Position numbers and translations under genes: made by a program. From positions 186,001-250,000 of the forward strand of contig NZ_LIOL01000004.1 of NCBI RefSeq assembly GCF_001418005.1: a DNA stretch of 64,000 nt, read 5' to 3'. The notes beneath the pieces are model-generated. The model worked only from the letters and a program-made list of their open reading frames with translations, was not told the origin of the DNA and searched no databases. Positions 43,200 to 51,775 of the stretch are shown piece by piece. How positions within the stretch are numbered: position 1 is the stretch's first letter; every line of letters begins with the position of its first letter. Origin of the DNA: Chelatococcus sambhunathii (GTDB lineage Bacteria > Pseudomonadota > Alphaproteobacteria > Rhizobiales > Beijerinckiaceae).

Positions 43200-44614
43200 G
43201 CAAGGGGACCAACGAGGATTTTCTGGCGGGGCTCGCCGCCGTCATCGGCCCGGGCAACGTGCTCACCGCCCCTGACGACATCCTGCCCTTCCTGCGCGAG
43301 CCGCGCGACCTCTTCCGCGGCGAGGCGCTCGCCGTCGTCCGGCCGGGCTCGACGCAGGAGGTGGCCGAGGTGGTGCGCCGTGCCCGCGCGGCGGGCATCG
43401 CGGTGGTGCCGCAGGGCGGCAACACCGGCCTCGTCGGCGGGCAGATCCCGGATGCGAGTCGGCCGATGGTGGCGCTCAACCTGCAGAAGCTCGACAGGAT
43501 CCGCGAGGTCGACGCGCTGACCGACACGATGACGGTGGAGGCGGGCGTCACCCTGCTCAGGGCGCAGGAGGCGGCGGAGGCGGCCGACCGGCTCTTTCCC
43601 CTGTCGCTCGCCTCGGAAGGCTCCTGCACGATCGGCGGCAACATCGCCAGCAATGCCGGCGGCACCGCCGTCATCGCCTATGGCAACACGCGCGACCTCG
43701 TCATCGGGCTCGAGGTGGTGCTGGCGGATGGGCGTATCTGGAACGGCCTCGGCAAGCTGCGCAAGGACAACACCGGCTACGACCTCAAGAACCTCTTCGT
43801 CGGATCGGAGGGCACACTCGGCATCGTCACTGCCGCAGTGCTCAAGCTCTTTCCGCGCCCGCAGGGGCGGACCACCGCCTTCTGCGGCCTTTCTTCGCCG
43901 CAGGCGGCGCTCGACCTGCTCGCCCTCGCCAAGGCCGAGGCGGGCGGCGCCGTGACCACCTTCGAGTTCCTGCCCCGCCTCGGGCTCGAATTCGTGCTGC
44001 GGCACGCGCCCGGCACGCGCGACCCGCTCGGCGAGCCGCACGCCTGGTATGTGCTGATGGAATTGTCCTCGGCCGCCGAAGCCGGGCTCGACGACGCGAT
44101 GGAGCGCATCCTGACGGCGGCGCTCGAGCGCGGCCTCGTCGACGACGCGGCGATCGCGGCAAGCCTCGACCAGCGCAACGCCTTCTGGAAGCTGCGCGAG
44201 GCGCTCTCCGAGGTGCAGCGGCACGAGGGTGGCTCGATCAAGCACGACATCGCCGTGCCGGTGGCCCTGGTGCCGCAGTTTCTCGAGGAAGCGACGGCTG
44301 CCGCCGAGGCGCTGGTGCCGGGCTGCCGCCCCCTGCCCTTCGGCCATCTCGGCGACGGCAACGTGCATTTCAACGTCAGCCAGCCCGTGGGCGCCGACAA
44401 ACAGGGCTTCCTCGCCCGCTGGGAGGAGATGAACGAGGCCGTGCACGCCATCGTGCTCCGGCACGGCGGCTCGATCTCGGCCGAACACGGCATCGGCCGC
44501 CTCAAGCGGGACCTGCTGCCCGCCGTCAAGGACCCGGTCGCGCTCGATCTCATGCGCAAGCTCAAGGCGGCGCTCGACCCCGAAGGCCTCCTCAATCCCG
44601 GAGCGATGCTGTGA
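43196..44614 (+). CDS. FAD-binding oxidoreductase (D-2-hydroxyacid dehydrogenase/GlcD type)
   Basis: A 472-residue flavoprotein with the FAD_binding_4 PP-loop (VVPQGGNTGLVGGQIPD), GNIASNAGGTAVIAYGNTRDLVIGLE, and the FAD-oxidase C-terminal signature GHLGDGNVHFNVSQP near residue 383, with SISAEHGIGRLKRD. These enzymes oxidise D-2-hydroxyglutarate, D-lactate or glycolate. GTG start shares GTGA with the methyltransferase stop, and it is followed in the same way by a GNAT gene, so four genes from tlyA on form one coupled run. Confidence 0.92.
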   Translation: MSKGTNEDFLAGLAAVIGPGNVLTAPDDILPFLREPRDLFRGEALAVVRPGSTQEVAEVVRRARAAGIAVVPQGGNTGLVGGQIPDASRPMVALNLQKLDRIREVDALTDTMTVEAGVTLLRAQEAAEAADRLFPLSLASEGSCTIGGNIASNAGGTAVIAYGNTRDLVIGLEVVLADGRIWNGLGKLRKDNTGYDLKNLFVGSEGTLGIVTAAVLKLFPRPQGRTTAFCGLSSPQAALDLLALAKAEAGGAVTTFEFLPRLGLEFVLRHAPGTRDPLGEPHAWYVLMELSSAAEAGLDDAMERILTAALERGLVDDAAIAASLDQRNAFWKLREALSEVQRHEGGSIKHDIAVPVALVPQFLEEATAAAEALVPGCRPLPFGHLGDGNVHFNVSQPVGADKQGFLARWEEMNEAVHAIVLRHGGSISAEHGIGRLKRDLLPAVKDPVALDLMRKLKAALDPEGLLNPGAML

Positions 44615-45069
44615 CGACCCCGCTCGCGGCCGGCCCGATGGCCGAGGCGGAGCTGCCGGCCGTCATCGCCCTGTGGCAGGCGGCCGGCCTGACGCGGCCG
44701 TGGAACGACCCGGCCGAGGACATCGCCTTCTGCCGCTCGTCGGGCCATGGCGAGGTGCTGGTGCTGCGCAGGGCGGACGGCGCCATCGTCGCAGCCTGCA
44801 TGGTCGGCCATGACGGGCACCGGGGCGTCGTCTACTATGTCGCGGTCGACCCGGCGGAGCGGGGCGCCGGCCATGGCCGCGCCATCATGGCGGCCGCGGA
44901 GAACTGGCTGAGGGCGCGCGGCGTGTGGAAGCTCAACCTCCTCGTAAGGGCCGGAAACGAGGCCGTCCAGCGCTTCTACGAGCAGCTCGGCTTCGAGGCC
45001 CAGCCGCGCCTCTACATGGAGAAATGGCTCGATCCGGGCCGGCGCCCGACGGAACGACAGGAACGATAG
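44611..45069 (+). CDS. GNAT-family acetyltransferase (YpeA-like)
   Basis: A 152-residue N-acetyltransferase. Motif A is VYYVAVDPAERGAGHGRAIMAAAENWL (acetyl-CoA pyrophosphate loop RGAGHGRA), motif B is AVQRFYEQLGFE. The WNDPAEDIAFC segment is typical of the YpeA group. GTG start overlaps the stop of the FAD oxidoreductase gene. Acceptor unknown. Confidence 0.92.
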   Translation: MTTPLAAGPMAEAELPAVIALWQAAGLTRPWNDPAEDIAFCRSSGHGEVLVLRRADGAIVAACMVGHDGHRGVVYYVAVDPAERGAGHGRAIMAAAENWLRARGVWKLNLLVRAGNEAVQRFYEQLGFEAQPRLYMEKWLDPGRRPTERQER

Positions 45070-45170
45070 GACAGGAGGCCGGCGTACATCGTCCGTTCAT
45101 CTTGCCAGATGTTTCATGGGCCCCGGCGACAGGCAGAAATGCCCCATGATTCGCGATGCGGAGATTTGTA

Positions 45171-45470
45171 ATGCCGTCTGTTTCCTTCCAGCCCTTTTCC
45201 CTGAAACGCTCCTTGTCCTTCGTCCTCGGCGCGGCGGCGGCCGCCTTCGTCACTTTCTCCGGCCCGGCCGTGACATCGGCGGAAGCGCGGACCGTCTGCC
45301 GGTCGGAGCGTGTGTGCACCCAGCCGAGGCCGGTGCGCGAGGTCGTCACCAATTGCCGCACGGTGCATCGCCCCGGCGTCGGCCCGCGCCGCGTGTGCGA
45401 GAAGGAGGTGCGCTGGGTGCGTCGCGGCCCGCCGCGCTGCACGGTGGAGCGCGTCTGCCGGCGCATCTGA
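45171..45470 (+). CDS. Small secreted basic six-cysteine protein
   Basis: A 99-residue protein with a signal peptide (SLKRSLSFVLGAAAAAFVTFS, likely cut near AEA before RTVC) and a mature part of about 57 residues containing six cysteines in three VC or NC pairs with spacing C-x5-C, C-x13-C, and so on, and many arginines (RPVREVVTNCRTVHRPGVG). No family recognised. The ATG at 45171 has GGAG eight bases upstream; the ATG at 45156 is the alternative. It stands alone before the convergent SRAP gene. Confidence 0.65.
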   Translation: MPSVSFQPFSLKRSLSFVLGAAAAAFVTFSGPAVTSAEARTVCRSERVCTQPRPVREVVTNCRTVHRPGVGPRRVCEKEVRWVRRGPPRCTVERVCRRI

Positions 45471-45476
45471 CGCGCC

Positions 45477-46232
45477 TCACACATCCTCGTCGAACAATGA
45501 CAGCTGGACGTTTGGCGGGCGCTTGCGCCCGCCTTTCTCAGGGCGGCATGCGGGGGTTGACACGGCCTCGCCCGCCGGGCTCTGCACGGTCCCGTCGTCC
45601 CGGCGGGCGTCGTTGAGGTTCTGCGACACGGGGCGCATGGTCAGGAGGTCGTCCGGCGCCGGCCGCACGAGGCCGAGCGCGGCGAGGCCGGGCTGGGTGC
45701 AGTCGAGCCACAATTCGGCATCGTCCGGAGCGATGATCGCCGGCATGCGCGGATGCAGCGCCGCGAGTGTGCCGTTGGCGTCCGTGGTCACGATGGCAAC
45801 GGTATCGATCTCGCTGCCGTTCGGGCTCGCATAGGTCTCCCAGATGCCGGCGAAGAGCATGAGACGGCCGTCGGCGCGCTCGATCATGAACGGCGTTCTC
45901 TTCGCGCCGTCGCGGCGCCATTCGTAAAAGGCGCTCGCCGGCACGAGGCAGCGGCGATGGCGGGCAGCGGCCCGGAAGGCGGCCTTCTCGCCGATCGTCT
46001 CGCCGCGAGCGTTGAAGAGGAGCGGAATCGCCGCCGGGTCCTTCGTCCAGGCCGGCACGAAGCCCCAGCGCATCAGGGAAAAATGCCGCCGGCCCGCGGC
46101 ATCGACCGTGACGACGGCGACGGGCTGCGTGGGGGCGATGTTGTAGCGCGGTGGAAATTCGACCTGTTCCTCATAGCCGCACTGCGACTGCACCTCTTCG
46201 GGAAAGAGCGTCAGTGCGAAGCGGCCGCACAT
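45477..46232 (-). CDS. SOS response-associated peptidase (SRAP/YedK/HMCES)
   Basis: A 251-residue protein that crosslinks to abasic sites in single-stranded DNA and shields them. The catalytic C2 is in place (MCGRF), with RYNIAPTQP, LMRWGFVPAWTKD, NARGETI, CLVPASAFYEW and the HPRMP histidine. Full family length. No LexA box was recognised upstream. It diverges from the hypothetical gene, whose open frame reaches back into this gene's start. Confidence 0.95.
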   Translation of the reverse strand: MCGRFALTLFPEEVQSQCGYEEQVEFPPRYNIAPTQPVAVVTVDAAGRRHFSLMRWGFVPAWTKDPAAIPLLFNARGETIGEKAAFRAAARHRRCLVPASAFYEWRRDGAKRTPFMIERADGRLMLFAGIWETYASPNGSEIDTVAIVTTDANGTLAALHPRMPAIIAPDDAELWLDCTQPGLAALGLVRPAPDDLLTMRPVSQNLNDARRDDGTVQSPAGEAVSTPACRPEKGGRKRPPNVQLSLFDEDV

Positions 46233-46365
46233 GGATCCTGACCGTTACGAATTTGTTTGCCTGATGCTGCCACAGTCTCGTAGCGGCGCCGGCAGGGGCA
46301 AGGCGGCTGCGGGCACAATGGCGCGTTGTGCACAGGCAAGACGGGGGTCGGGGGTGGCAGCAGTC

Positions 46366-46869
46366 ATGTCCATGGGCAAGGGGAACGTCGACGGCGGCAT
46401 GCCCTTCGCGGCGGAGCCCGCGCCGTCGCTGTCCACCGATTTCCTCAACCAGTACAATGAAGTGCTCATGATCGTCGAGCTCGCGGCAGACGATGCCGAG
46501 TTGATGGAAACGCTCGACGAATGGCAGCCGCGCAGCTACCGGCAGCACTTCGCCAAACATGCGCAGCTGCGTTTCGCGGACGACGCGCTGAGGGCCTACG
46601 AGGCGCTGGCACCCGAGCGGCGCCTCGCCTTCGAGAACCTGCGCCTAGCCATGGACGACGTGGTGACCAGCACCATCCGCGCGTTGAAACAGGCCGGCGA
46701 GGCCGAGGAACGCGCGGCGATTGCGGCCGCCTCGTCCTCCCTGCTGCGGCGCATGATCGAGGCCGCCGCCAGCTTCATCCGCACCGAGGGGCGCGACTGG
46801 CGCAGCTTCAGCCACACCGAGATGCAGGGCACCATCGACCGGCTCATGGCCCATTGGGGACGAGGCTAG
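46366..46869 (+). CDS. Hypothetical helical protein
   Basis: A protein of about 167 residues from the ATG at 46366 (MSMGKGNVDGGMPF); the frame is open from 46231 but the first 45 residues look non-coding. The rest is strongly helical and alanine- and glutamate-rich (EWQPRSYRQHFAKHAQLRF, later MIEAAASFIRTEGRDWR), with no signal or membrane segment. I do not recognise the family. Alternating helix pattern suggests a bundle or coiled coil. Confidence 0.7.
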   Translation: MSMGKGNVDGGMPFAAEPAPSLSTDFLNQYNEVLMIVELAADDAELMETLDEWQPRSYRQHFAKHAQLRFADDALRAYEALAPERRLAFENLRLAMDDVVTSTIRALKQAGEAEERAAIAAASSSLLRRMIEAAASFIRTEGRDWRSFSHTEMQGTIDRLMAHWGRG

Positions 46870-46894
46870 CGGGAACTCTCGCCGCGAGCGGCCC

Positions 46895-47899
46895 TCACAG
46901 CCACCGCTTCCAGCGGAAGAAGAGGTAGGGCGCGATGGCCGCGACCACCATGGCGACGAGCGCGACGGGATAGCCGAACCACAGCTCGAGCTCCGGCATG
47001 TCCTTGAAGTTCATGCCGTAGATCGAGGCGATGAGCGTCGGCGGCATGAAGACCACGGCCATGACCGAGAACAGCTTGATGATGTTGTTCTGCTCCAGGT
47101 TGACGAGGCCGAGCGTCGCATCGAGCAGGAACTGGATCTTGCCCGACTGGAAGGTCGCGTGCTCCTCCAGCGACTGCAGGTCGCGCAGGGTCGTGCGCAC
47201 CTGCTCGCGCAACTCCACCGGCACGCGCGTCGCGCGGTAGACAACGGAGAGGAACAGCAGCAGCCGCTCGATGGAGACGAGGCTCTCCCGGCTCATGGAG
47301 ATGAGCGTGCCGTAACGGCCGAGGTCGCGCAGGGTCTTCTGGTATTCGCCATGGCGGCCGGTCATCTTGTCGGCCACGTCGAAGACGGCGTGGGAAATTC
47401 TGTCGATGCTGCTGCCGGCCGCCTGAAGGACCTCGGCCAGCCGGTCGATGATGGTCTCGATGAGGCCGGCGAAGACCTCCTCGGCGCTTGCGCCGCAGCC
47501 GCCCTGCTTGCCGGCCCGGTTGGCGAACATGGCGAAGGCGCGCGGCTCGTCATAGCGCACGGTGACGAGGGCAGAACCCTTGAGGATGAAGGTGACGGCC
47601 GTGATGTCCGGCTCGTCGCTGTCGGCGGCGAAGAGCAGGCGCACCGTCATGTAGCGCGCGCCGTTCTCGCTGTAGAGCAGCTCGGAGGGCTCGATGTCCT
47701 CCATGTCCTCGCGGGTCGGGATCTCGATGCCGAGGTGCTGCTCGACGAGGCGATCCTCCTCGCGGGTCGGCGCCACGAGATCGATCCAGACCGCATCGGC
47801 CGGAAGGGTCTCGCCCGGCGGCAGCACCTGCCGCTCGAGCCGGCAGACATTGGCGTCGTCAAGCTTCATGGGATCGACCATGCGGTAGACGACGATCAT
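46895..47899 (-). CDS. corA: CorA-family magnesium/divalent cation transporter
   Basis: A 334-residue protein with a large cytoplasmic N-terminal domain (acidic, helical) and two C-terminal membrane helices. The pore signature YGMNF lies between helix one (FSVMAVVFMPPTLIASI) and helix two (WFGYPVALVAMVVAAIAPYLFF), followed by a basic tail. This is the usual CorA pentamer subunit. Starts with ATG at 47899; no M-box-like riboswitch was seen in the 226 bp before it, which instead carry a repeat element. Confidence 0.95.
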   Translation of the reverse strand: MIVVYRMVDPMKLDDANVCRLERQVLPPGETLPADAVWIDLVAPTREEDRLVEQHLGIEIPTREDMEDIEPSELLYSENGARYMTVRLLFAADSDEPDITAVTFILKGSALVTVRYDEPRAFAMFANRAGKQGGCGASAEEVFAGLIETIIDRLAEVLQAAGSSIDRISHAVFDVADKMTGRHGEYQKTLRDLGRYGTLISMSRESLVSIERLLLFLSVVYRATRVPVELREQVRTTLRDLQSLEEHATFQSGKIQFLLDATLGLVNLEQNNIIKLFSVMAVVFMPPTLIASIYGMNFKDMPELELWFGYPVALVAMVVAAIAPYLFFRWKRWL

Positions 47900-47978
47900 G
47901 TTCTGCGCTCCGAAAGCCTGTTACGGCCGCTCTCTATCGCATTTCGGGGCGGAGGCGAAATCCGGCGCGCGCCCTGAC

Positions 47979-48083
47979 TCCCTCCCCCTTGCGGGGAGGG
48001 GCCGGGGGTGGTGGTCGTGACAAACGATGAGCGGCTTCCAGGCTGTATCACCCTCGCTACCCTCCCCCACAAGGGGGGAGGGT
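47979..48083. repeat. Composite CCCTCCCCC palindromic repeat, full copy
   Basis: A first hairpin (CCTCCCCCTTGCGGGGAGGG) is followed by GCCGGGGGTGG and TCGTGAC, then about 35 unique bases, then a second hairpin (CCCTCCCCCACAAGGGGGG continuing AGGG). The element at 62325-62432 has the same order and spacing. It lies upstream of corA and downstream of the SDR gene. Confidence 0.65.
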
Positions 48084-48125
48084 ATGACGAATCGTGTGCT
48101 CCATGGCAGGAGCGCCGCTGTGCGC

Positions 48126-48980
48126 TCAATGCGTCGAGCCCGGCACCGGGGGCGTGTCGTCCGGCACGAAGAAATCCGGCATCAGGGGCTTCGAGGGATC
48201 GACGCGGTACTGCTCGAAATCAGTGACGCCCTCGGCGGCGAGCACGAGGTCGTCGATGAGGAACTGGCCCGAGAAGCTGCGTGCGGGCTTGTTGAAGACG
48301 GCATAGGCCGCATCGGCCATGATCTCGGGCGTGCGGCTCGCCTCCACCATCGCCTCGCCGCCGAGGAGGTTGCGGACGGCGCTCGTCGCAATGGTCGTGC
48401 GCGGCCACAGCGCATTGACCGCGATGCCCTTGGGCCGCAGTTCGCCGGCGAGGCCGAGCACGCACAGGCTCATGCCGTATTTGGCGATGGAATAGGCAAG
48501 GTGCGGCGCGAACCATTTCTCCTTCATGTCGAGCGGCGGCGACAACATGAGGATGTGCGGGTTGTCAGCCTTCTCGAGATGGGAAATGGCGTATTTCGAC
48601 ACCATGAAGGTGCCGCGCGTGTTGACCTGGTGCATCAGGTCGAAGCGCTTCATGTCGGTGTCGCGCGTGCCGGTGAGCTGGATGGCGCTGGCGTTGTTGA
48701 CGACGATGTCGAGGCCGCCGAAGGTCTCAGCCGTCCGGGTGATGGCGGAAGCCACCTCCTCCTCGTTGCGCACGTCGACGACGAGCGGCAGCGCCCGCCC
48801 GCCCGCCGCCTCGATCTCGGCGGCGGCGGTGAAGATGGTGCCGGGCAGCTTGGGGTGGGGCGCGGCCGTCTTGGCGGCGATGGCGACATTGGCGCCGTCC
48901 CGCGCGGCCTTGAGCGCGATGGCGAGGCCGATGCCACGCGAGGCGCCGGTGATGAACAAGGTCTTGCCCGACAATGACAT
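48126..48980 (-). CDS. SDR-family oxidoreductase (HSDL2-like)
   Basis: A 284-residue short-chain dehydrogenase with TGASRGIG (11-18), NNAS, the catalytic Y-x3-K in AYSIAKYGM, and ALWPRTTIATSA near the C-terminal half, which resembles HSDL2-type proteins of lipid metabolism. It starts three bases after the second SDR gene in an acyl-CoA dehydrogenase-SDR-SDR operon. Confidence 0.93.
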   Translation of the reverse strand: MSLSGKTLFITGASRGIGLAIALKAARDGANVAIAAKTAAPHPKLPGTIFTAAAEIEAAGGRALPLVVDVRNEEEVASAITRTAETFGGLDIVVNNASAIQLTGTRDTDMKRFDLMHQVNTRGTFMVSKYAISHLEKADNPHILMLSPPLDMKEKWFAPHLAYSIAKYGMSLCVLGLAGELRPKGIAVNALWPRTTIATSAVRNLLGGEAMVEASRTPEIMADAAYAVFNKPARSFSGQFLIDDLVLAAEGVTDFEQYRVDPSKPLMPDFFVPDDTPPVPGSTH

Positions 48981-48983
48981 GGC

Positions 48984-49850
48984 TCAGGTCTCCCCGTCTT
49001 CGGCTTTGTTGTTGATGGAATAGCGCGGCGGGCGGCGGCCGTCCGCATCGGTGAAGCCATAGGCTCCGGCGAGATCCCCGACATGGAGGATGTTGCCCGC
49101 ATGGCGAACAATGCCGGCATCACATGCGAGCGCCGCCACCGCCCGGCCGGCATAGAGCGGGGTTTCGCCCGCCTCCGCCGCCAGGGGAGAGCCGGCGACG
49201 CGCTCGGTGCACACGAAACCGGGCGACAGGGCGAGCGCGGTCACGCCATGGGGGGCCAGCTCGTTCGCCATGGCGAACGTCAGTCGCGCCATCGATGCCT
49301 TGGCGAGGTCATAGAAGACATCGCCGAGATAGGCGCCGCCGTCGTCGAAGAGCACGGTAACGAGAAGGCCGGAGCCGGCGCCCACCATGGCCGGGGCGAA
49401 GGCCTTCGCCAGGAGGAGCTGGGCATAGACGCCGGTCTCGAACACGGTGCCGAGGCGCGCCGCTGGCCGGCGCCAGAAGGGCGTGCCCCAGGCCGAGCCG
49501 TCGGGATAGCGCTCGCCGTCGTAGCCCTCGTTGCCGCCCCACACCGCATCGACGACGAGATCGACGCGGCCGAAGCGGCGCAGCGTCCAGGCGGCAAGAC
49601 CGTCGACCTCGCGTTCGACCGTATGGTCGCATTGATAGGGATGGCCCCGGCCGCCGAGCGCCTCGACGAGGCGCGCCGTCTCCTCGATGGTTTCGGGTCG
49701 CCCGTCGGTGCGCGGGCCGGCCTCGCTCGAGCGGCCCGTCACAATCACCGTCGCCCCAGCCTCCGCAAGCCCGCGGGCGATGCCGCGCCCCACGCCGCGG
49801 GACGCGCCGGCGACGACGCAGATGCGGCCGGAGAGGGGACCGTCCGCCAC
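48984..49850 (-). CDS. SDR-family oxidoreductase (DHRS1-like)
   Basis: A 288-residue short-chain dehydrogenase: AGASRGVGRGIA (nucleotide motif, first glycine of the usual TG replaced by AG), VDAVWGGNEG in place of NNAG, and Y-x3-K in VFYDLAKASMARL. The altered central motif matches the DHRS1 group. Five bases after the acyl-CoA dehydrogenase stop, three before the next SDR start. Confidence 0.9.
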   Translation of the reverse strand: MADGPLSGRICVVAGASRGVGRGIARGLAEAGATVIVTGRSSEAGPRTDGRPETIEETARLVEALGGRGHPYQCDHTVEREVDGLAAWTLRRFGRVDLVVDAVWGGNEGYDGERYPDGSAWGTPFWRRPAARLGTVFETGVYAQLLLAKAFAPAMVGAGSGLLVTVLFDDGGAYLGDVFYDLAKASMARLTFAMANELAPHGVTALALSPGFVCTERVAGSPLAAEAGETPLYAGRAVAALACDAGIVRHAGNILHVGDLAGAYGFTDADGRRPPRYSINNKAEDGET

Positions 49851-49855
49851 GCCAC

Positions 49856-51649
49856 TCAGCCCGCGAGGGCGGCCTCGGCGTCGGCGAGCGCGGACGCGCC
49901 CGTCATCACGGTCTGCGCCAGGCCGCGGGCGCCGGTGGCGATGTTCTCGGCGAAGAAGCGGGCGAGCGCGATGCGACCGGCGTGGGCCGGGTTGGCGTCG
50001 CCGGCGGCGCGCGCCTCGCTTGCGGCGAGCGCGGCCATCGCAAGCGCCGTGCCGCCCTGGGCTATGCCGAAGAGGCGCAGATAGGGCGTCGCCGCGGCGA
50101 GTGCGTCAGCCAGGCTGTGGCCGGCGAGCGCCTTGAGGAGGAATGAGGTGGCATCGTCGAGCGCCTCCACAGCCTCGCGCAGCCGCGCCGCCGTGGCGCC
50201 GAAGGCCTCGTCGCGACTCGCGACGAGCCGGGTGCCGACCTTGCGCATCTCGGCGATGGCGCCGCGCACGGTGGTGCCGTCGGCCAGGGGCAGCTTGCGC
50301 ATGACGAGGTCGATGGCCTGGATGCCGTTGGTGCCCTCGTAGATCGGCGCGATACGCGCATCGCGCAGGTGCTGGGCGGCGCCGGTCTCCTCGATGAAGC
50401 CCATGCCGCCGTGCACTTGCACGCCGAGCGACGCGACCTCGCAGCCGATGTCGGTGGAGAAGGCCTTCGCGACGGGCGTCAGCAGGGAGGCGAACTCGTG
50501 CGCCTTGCGCCGGGCCTCGGCATCCGGCGCGAGGCGGCTGCGGTCGATGGCGGCCGCCGTCATCAGGCAGATGCCGCGCGCAGCGTGGGTCGTCGCCTTC
50601 ATGGTGAGCAGCATGCGCTGCACGTCCGGATGGTCGGCGATGGGACTCATGCCCTCCCCTGCGCCGGGTGCCCGCCCCTGCCGGCGCTCGCGGGCATAGG
50701 ACAAGGCCTGCTGATAGGCCCGGTCGGCGATGGCGACGCCCTGGGCGCCGACCGCGAGGCGGGCATTGTTCATCATGGTGAACATGCAGGCGAGGCCGCG
50801 GTTCTCTTCGCCGACGAGCCAGCCGACGGCGCCGCCGGCATCGCCGTAGACCATGGTGCAGGTGGGCGAGGCGTGGATGCCGAGCTTGTGCTCGATGGAA
50901 TGGCAGCGCACGTCGTTGCGCGCGCCGAGCGAGCCGTCGTCGTTGACGAAGAACTTCGGCACGAGGAACAGCGAGATGCCGCGCGTTCCGGGCGGCGCAT
51001 CCGGCAGGCGGGCGAGCACCAGATGCACGATATTGTCGGTGAGGTCGTGCTCGCCGTAGGTGATGAAGATCTTCGATCCGGTGATGCGATAGGTGCCGTC
51101 GCCCGCCCGTTCGGCGCGCGTCCTGACGGCATTGAGATCGGAGCCCGCCTGCGGCTCCGTCAGGTTCATGGTGCCCATCCACTCGCCGGAGACGAGCTTT
51201 TCGAGATAGCGCCGCTTCAGGTCCTCGCTGGCGTGGGCCGTCAGGGCCTCGACAGCGCCGGCCGTGAGCAGCGGGCCGAGGGCGAAGGACATGCAGGAGG
51301 CGTTCCAGAATTCGACGCAGGCGGTCTGCACCAGGGTCGGCAGGCCCTGGCCGCCCCATTCGGGATCGCAGGGCAGCGCGTTCCAGCCCGCCTCGGCCCA
51401 GGCCCTGTAGACCTCCCTCCAGCCCGGAGCCGTCGTCACCTGCCCGTCGGCGAAGTGGGCACCCCTCCGGTCCGCCGGCGCGTTGAGCGGCGCGATGCGC
51501 TCGGAGGCGAAGCGCCCGGCCTCCTCCAGCACCTGCTCCACGAGTTCCACGGAGAGGTCGGGATAGAGCCCCTCGGCGATGCTCTCCTCGAGCCCGGCCA
51601 CGTGCCGCATGGTGAAGGCCAGATCCTCGACCGGTGCCCGATAGGTCAT
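49856..51649 (-). CDS. Acyl-CoA dehydrogenase, long C-terminal type
   Basis: A 597-residue flavoprotein, longer than the 380-residue core, with the extra C-terminal domain of the AcdB/FadE-related group. The catalytic glutamate is in IYEGTNGIQAIDLVMRK; MNLTEPQAGSDLNAVRT is the FAD/substrate loop. The ATG at 51649 (MTYRAPVEDLAFTMRHVAG) has GAGGGAG upstream. The long open frames on both strands in this region are shadows. It probably oxidises the acyl-CoA of a fatty or branched acid, with the two SDR genes completing the pathway. Confidence 0.93.
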   Translation of the reverse strand: MTYRAPVEDLAFTMRHVAGLEESIAEGLYPDLSVELVEQVLEEAGRFASERIAPLNAPADRRGAHFADGQVTTAPGWREVYRAWAEAGWNALPCDPEWGGQGLPTLVQTACVEFWNASCMSFALGPLLTAGAVEALTAHASEDLKRRYLEKLVSGEWMGTMNLTEPQAGSDLNAVRTRAERAGDGTYRITGSKIFITYGEHDLTDNIVHLVLARLPDAPPGTRGISLFLVPKFFVNDDGSLGARNDVRCHSIEHKLGIHASPTCTMVYGDAGGAVGWLVGEENRGLACMFTMMNNARLAVGAQGVAIADRAYQQALSYARERRQGRAPGAGEGMSPIADHPDVQRMLLTMKATTHAARGICLMTAAAIDRSRLAPDAEARRKAHEFASLLTPVAKAFSTDIGCEVASLGVQVHGGMGFIEETGAAQHLRDARIAPIYEGTNGIQAIDLVMRKLPLADGTTVRGAIAEMRKVGTRLVASRDEAFGATAARLREAVEALDDATSFLLKALAGHSLADALAAATPYLRLFGIAQGGTALAMAALAASEARAAGDANPAHAGRIALARFFAENIATGARGLAQTVMTGASALADAEAALAG

Positions 51650-51775
51650 CGCCGCTCCCTCGTCTTGTCCGTGCGGCCATTTGAGGCCGCGCATTTAGTG
51701 CGTGCCACGCGGCCCGTTGACGCGCATCATAAGCCGCGTCAAAGGCAGGCAGGCAAGACCAGAGATAGTTTAAAC

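Noticed and set aside
42110-44614. RNA methyltransferase region read as part of the FAD oxidoreductase
   Set aside because: The first 360 residues are a shadow of the methyltransferase gene; the oxidoreductase starts at the GTG at 43196.
47900-47978. Magnesium-sensing leader of corA
   Set aside because: The short region upstream shows no M-box features and is followed at once by a repeat element.
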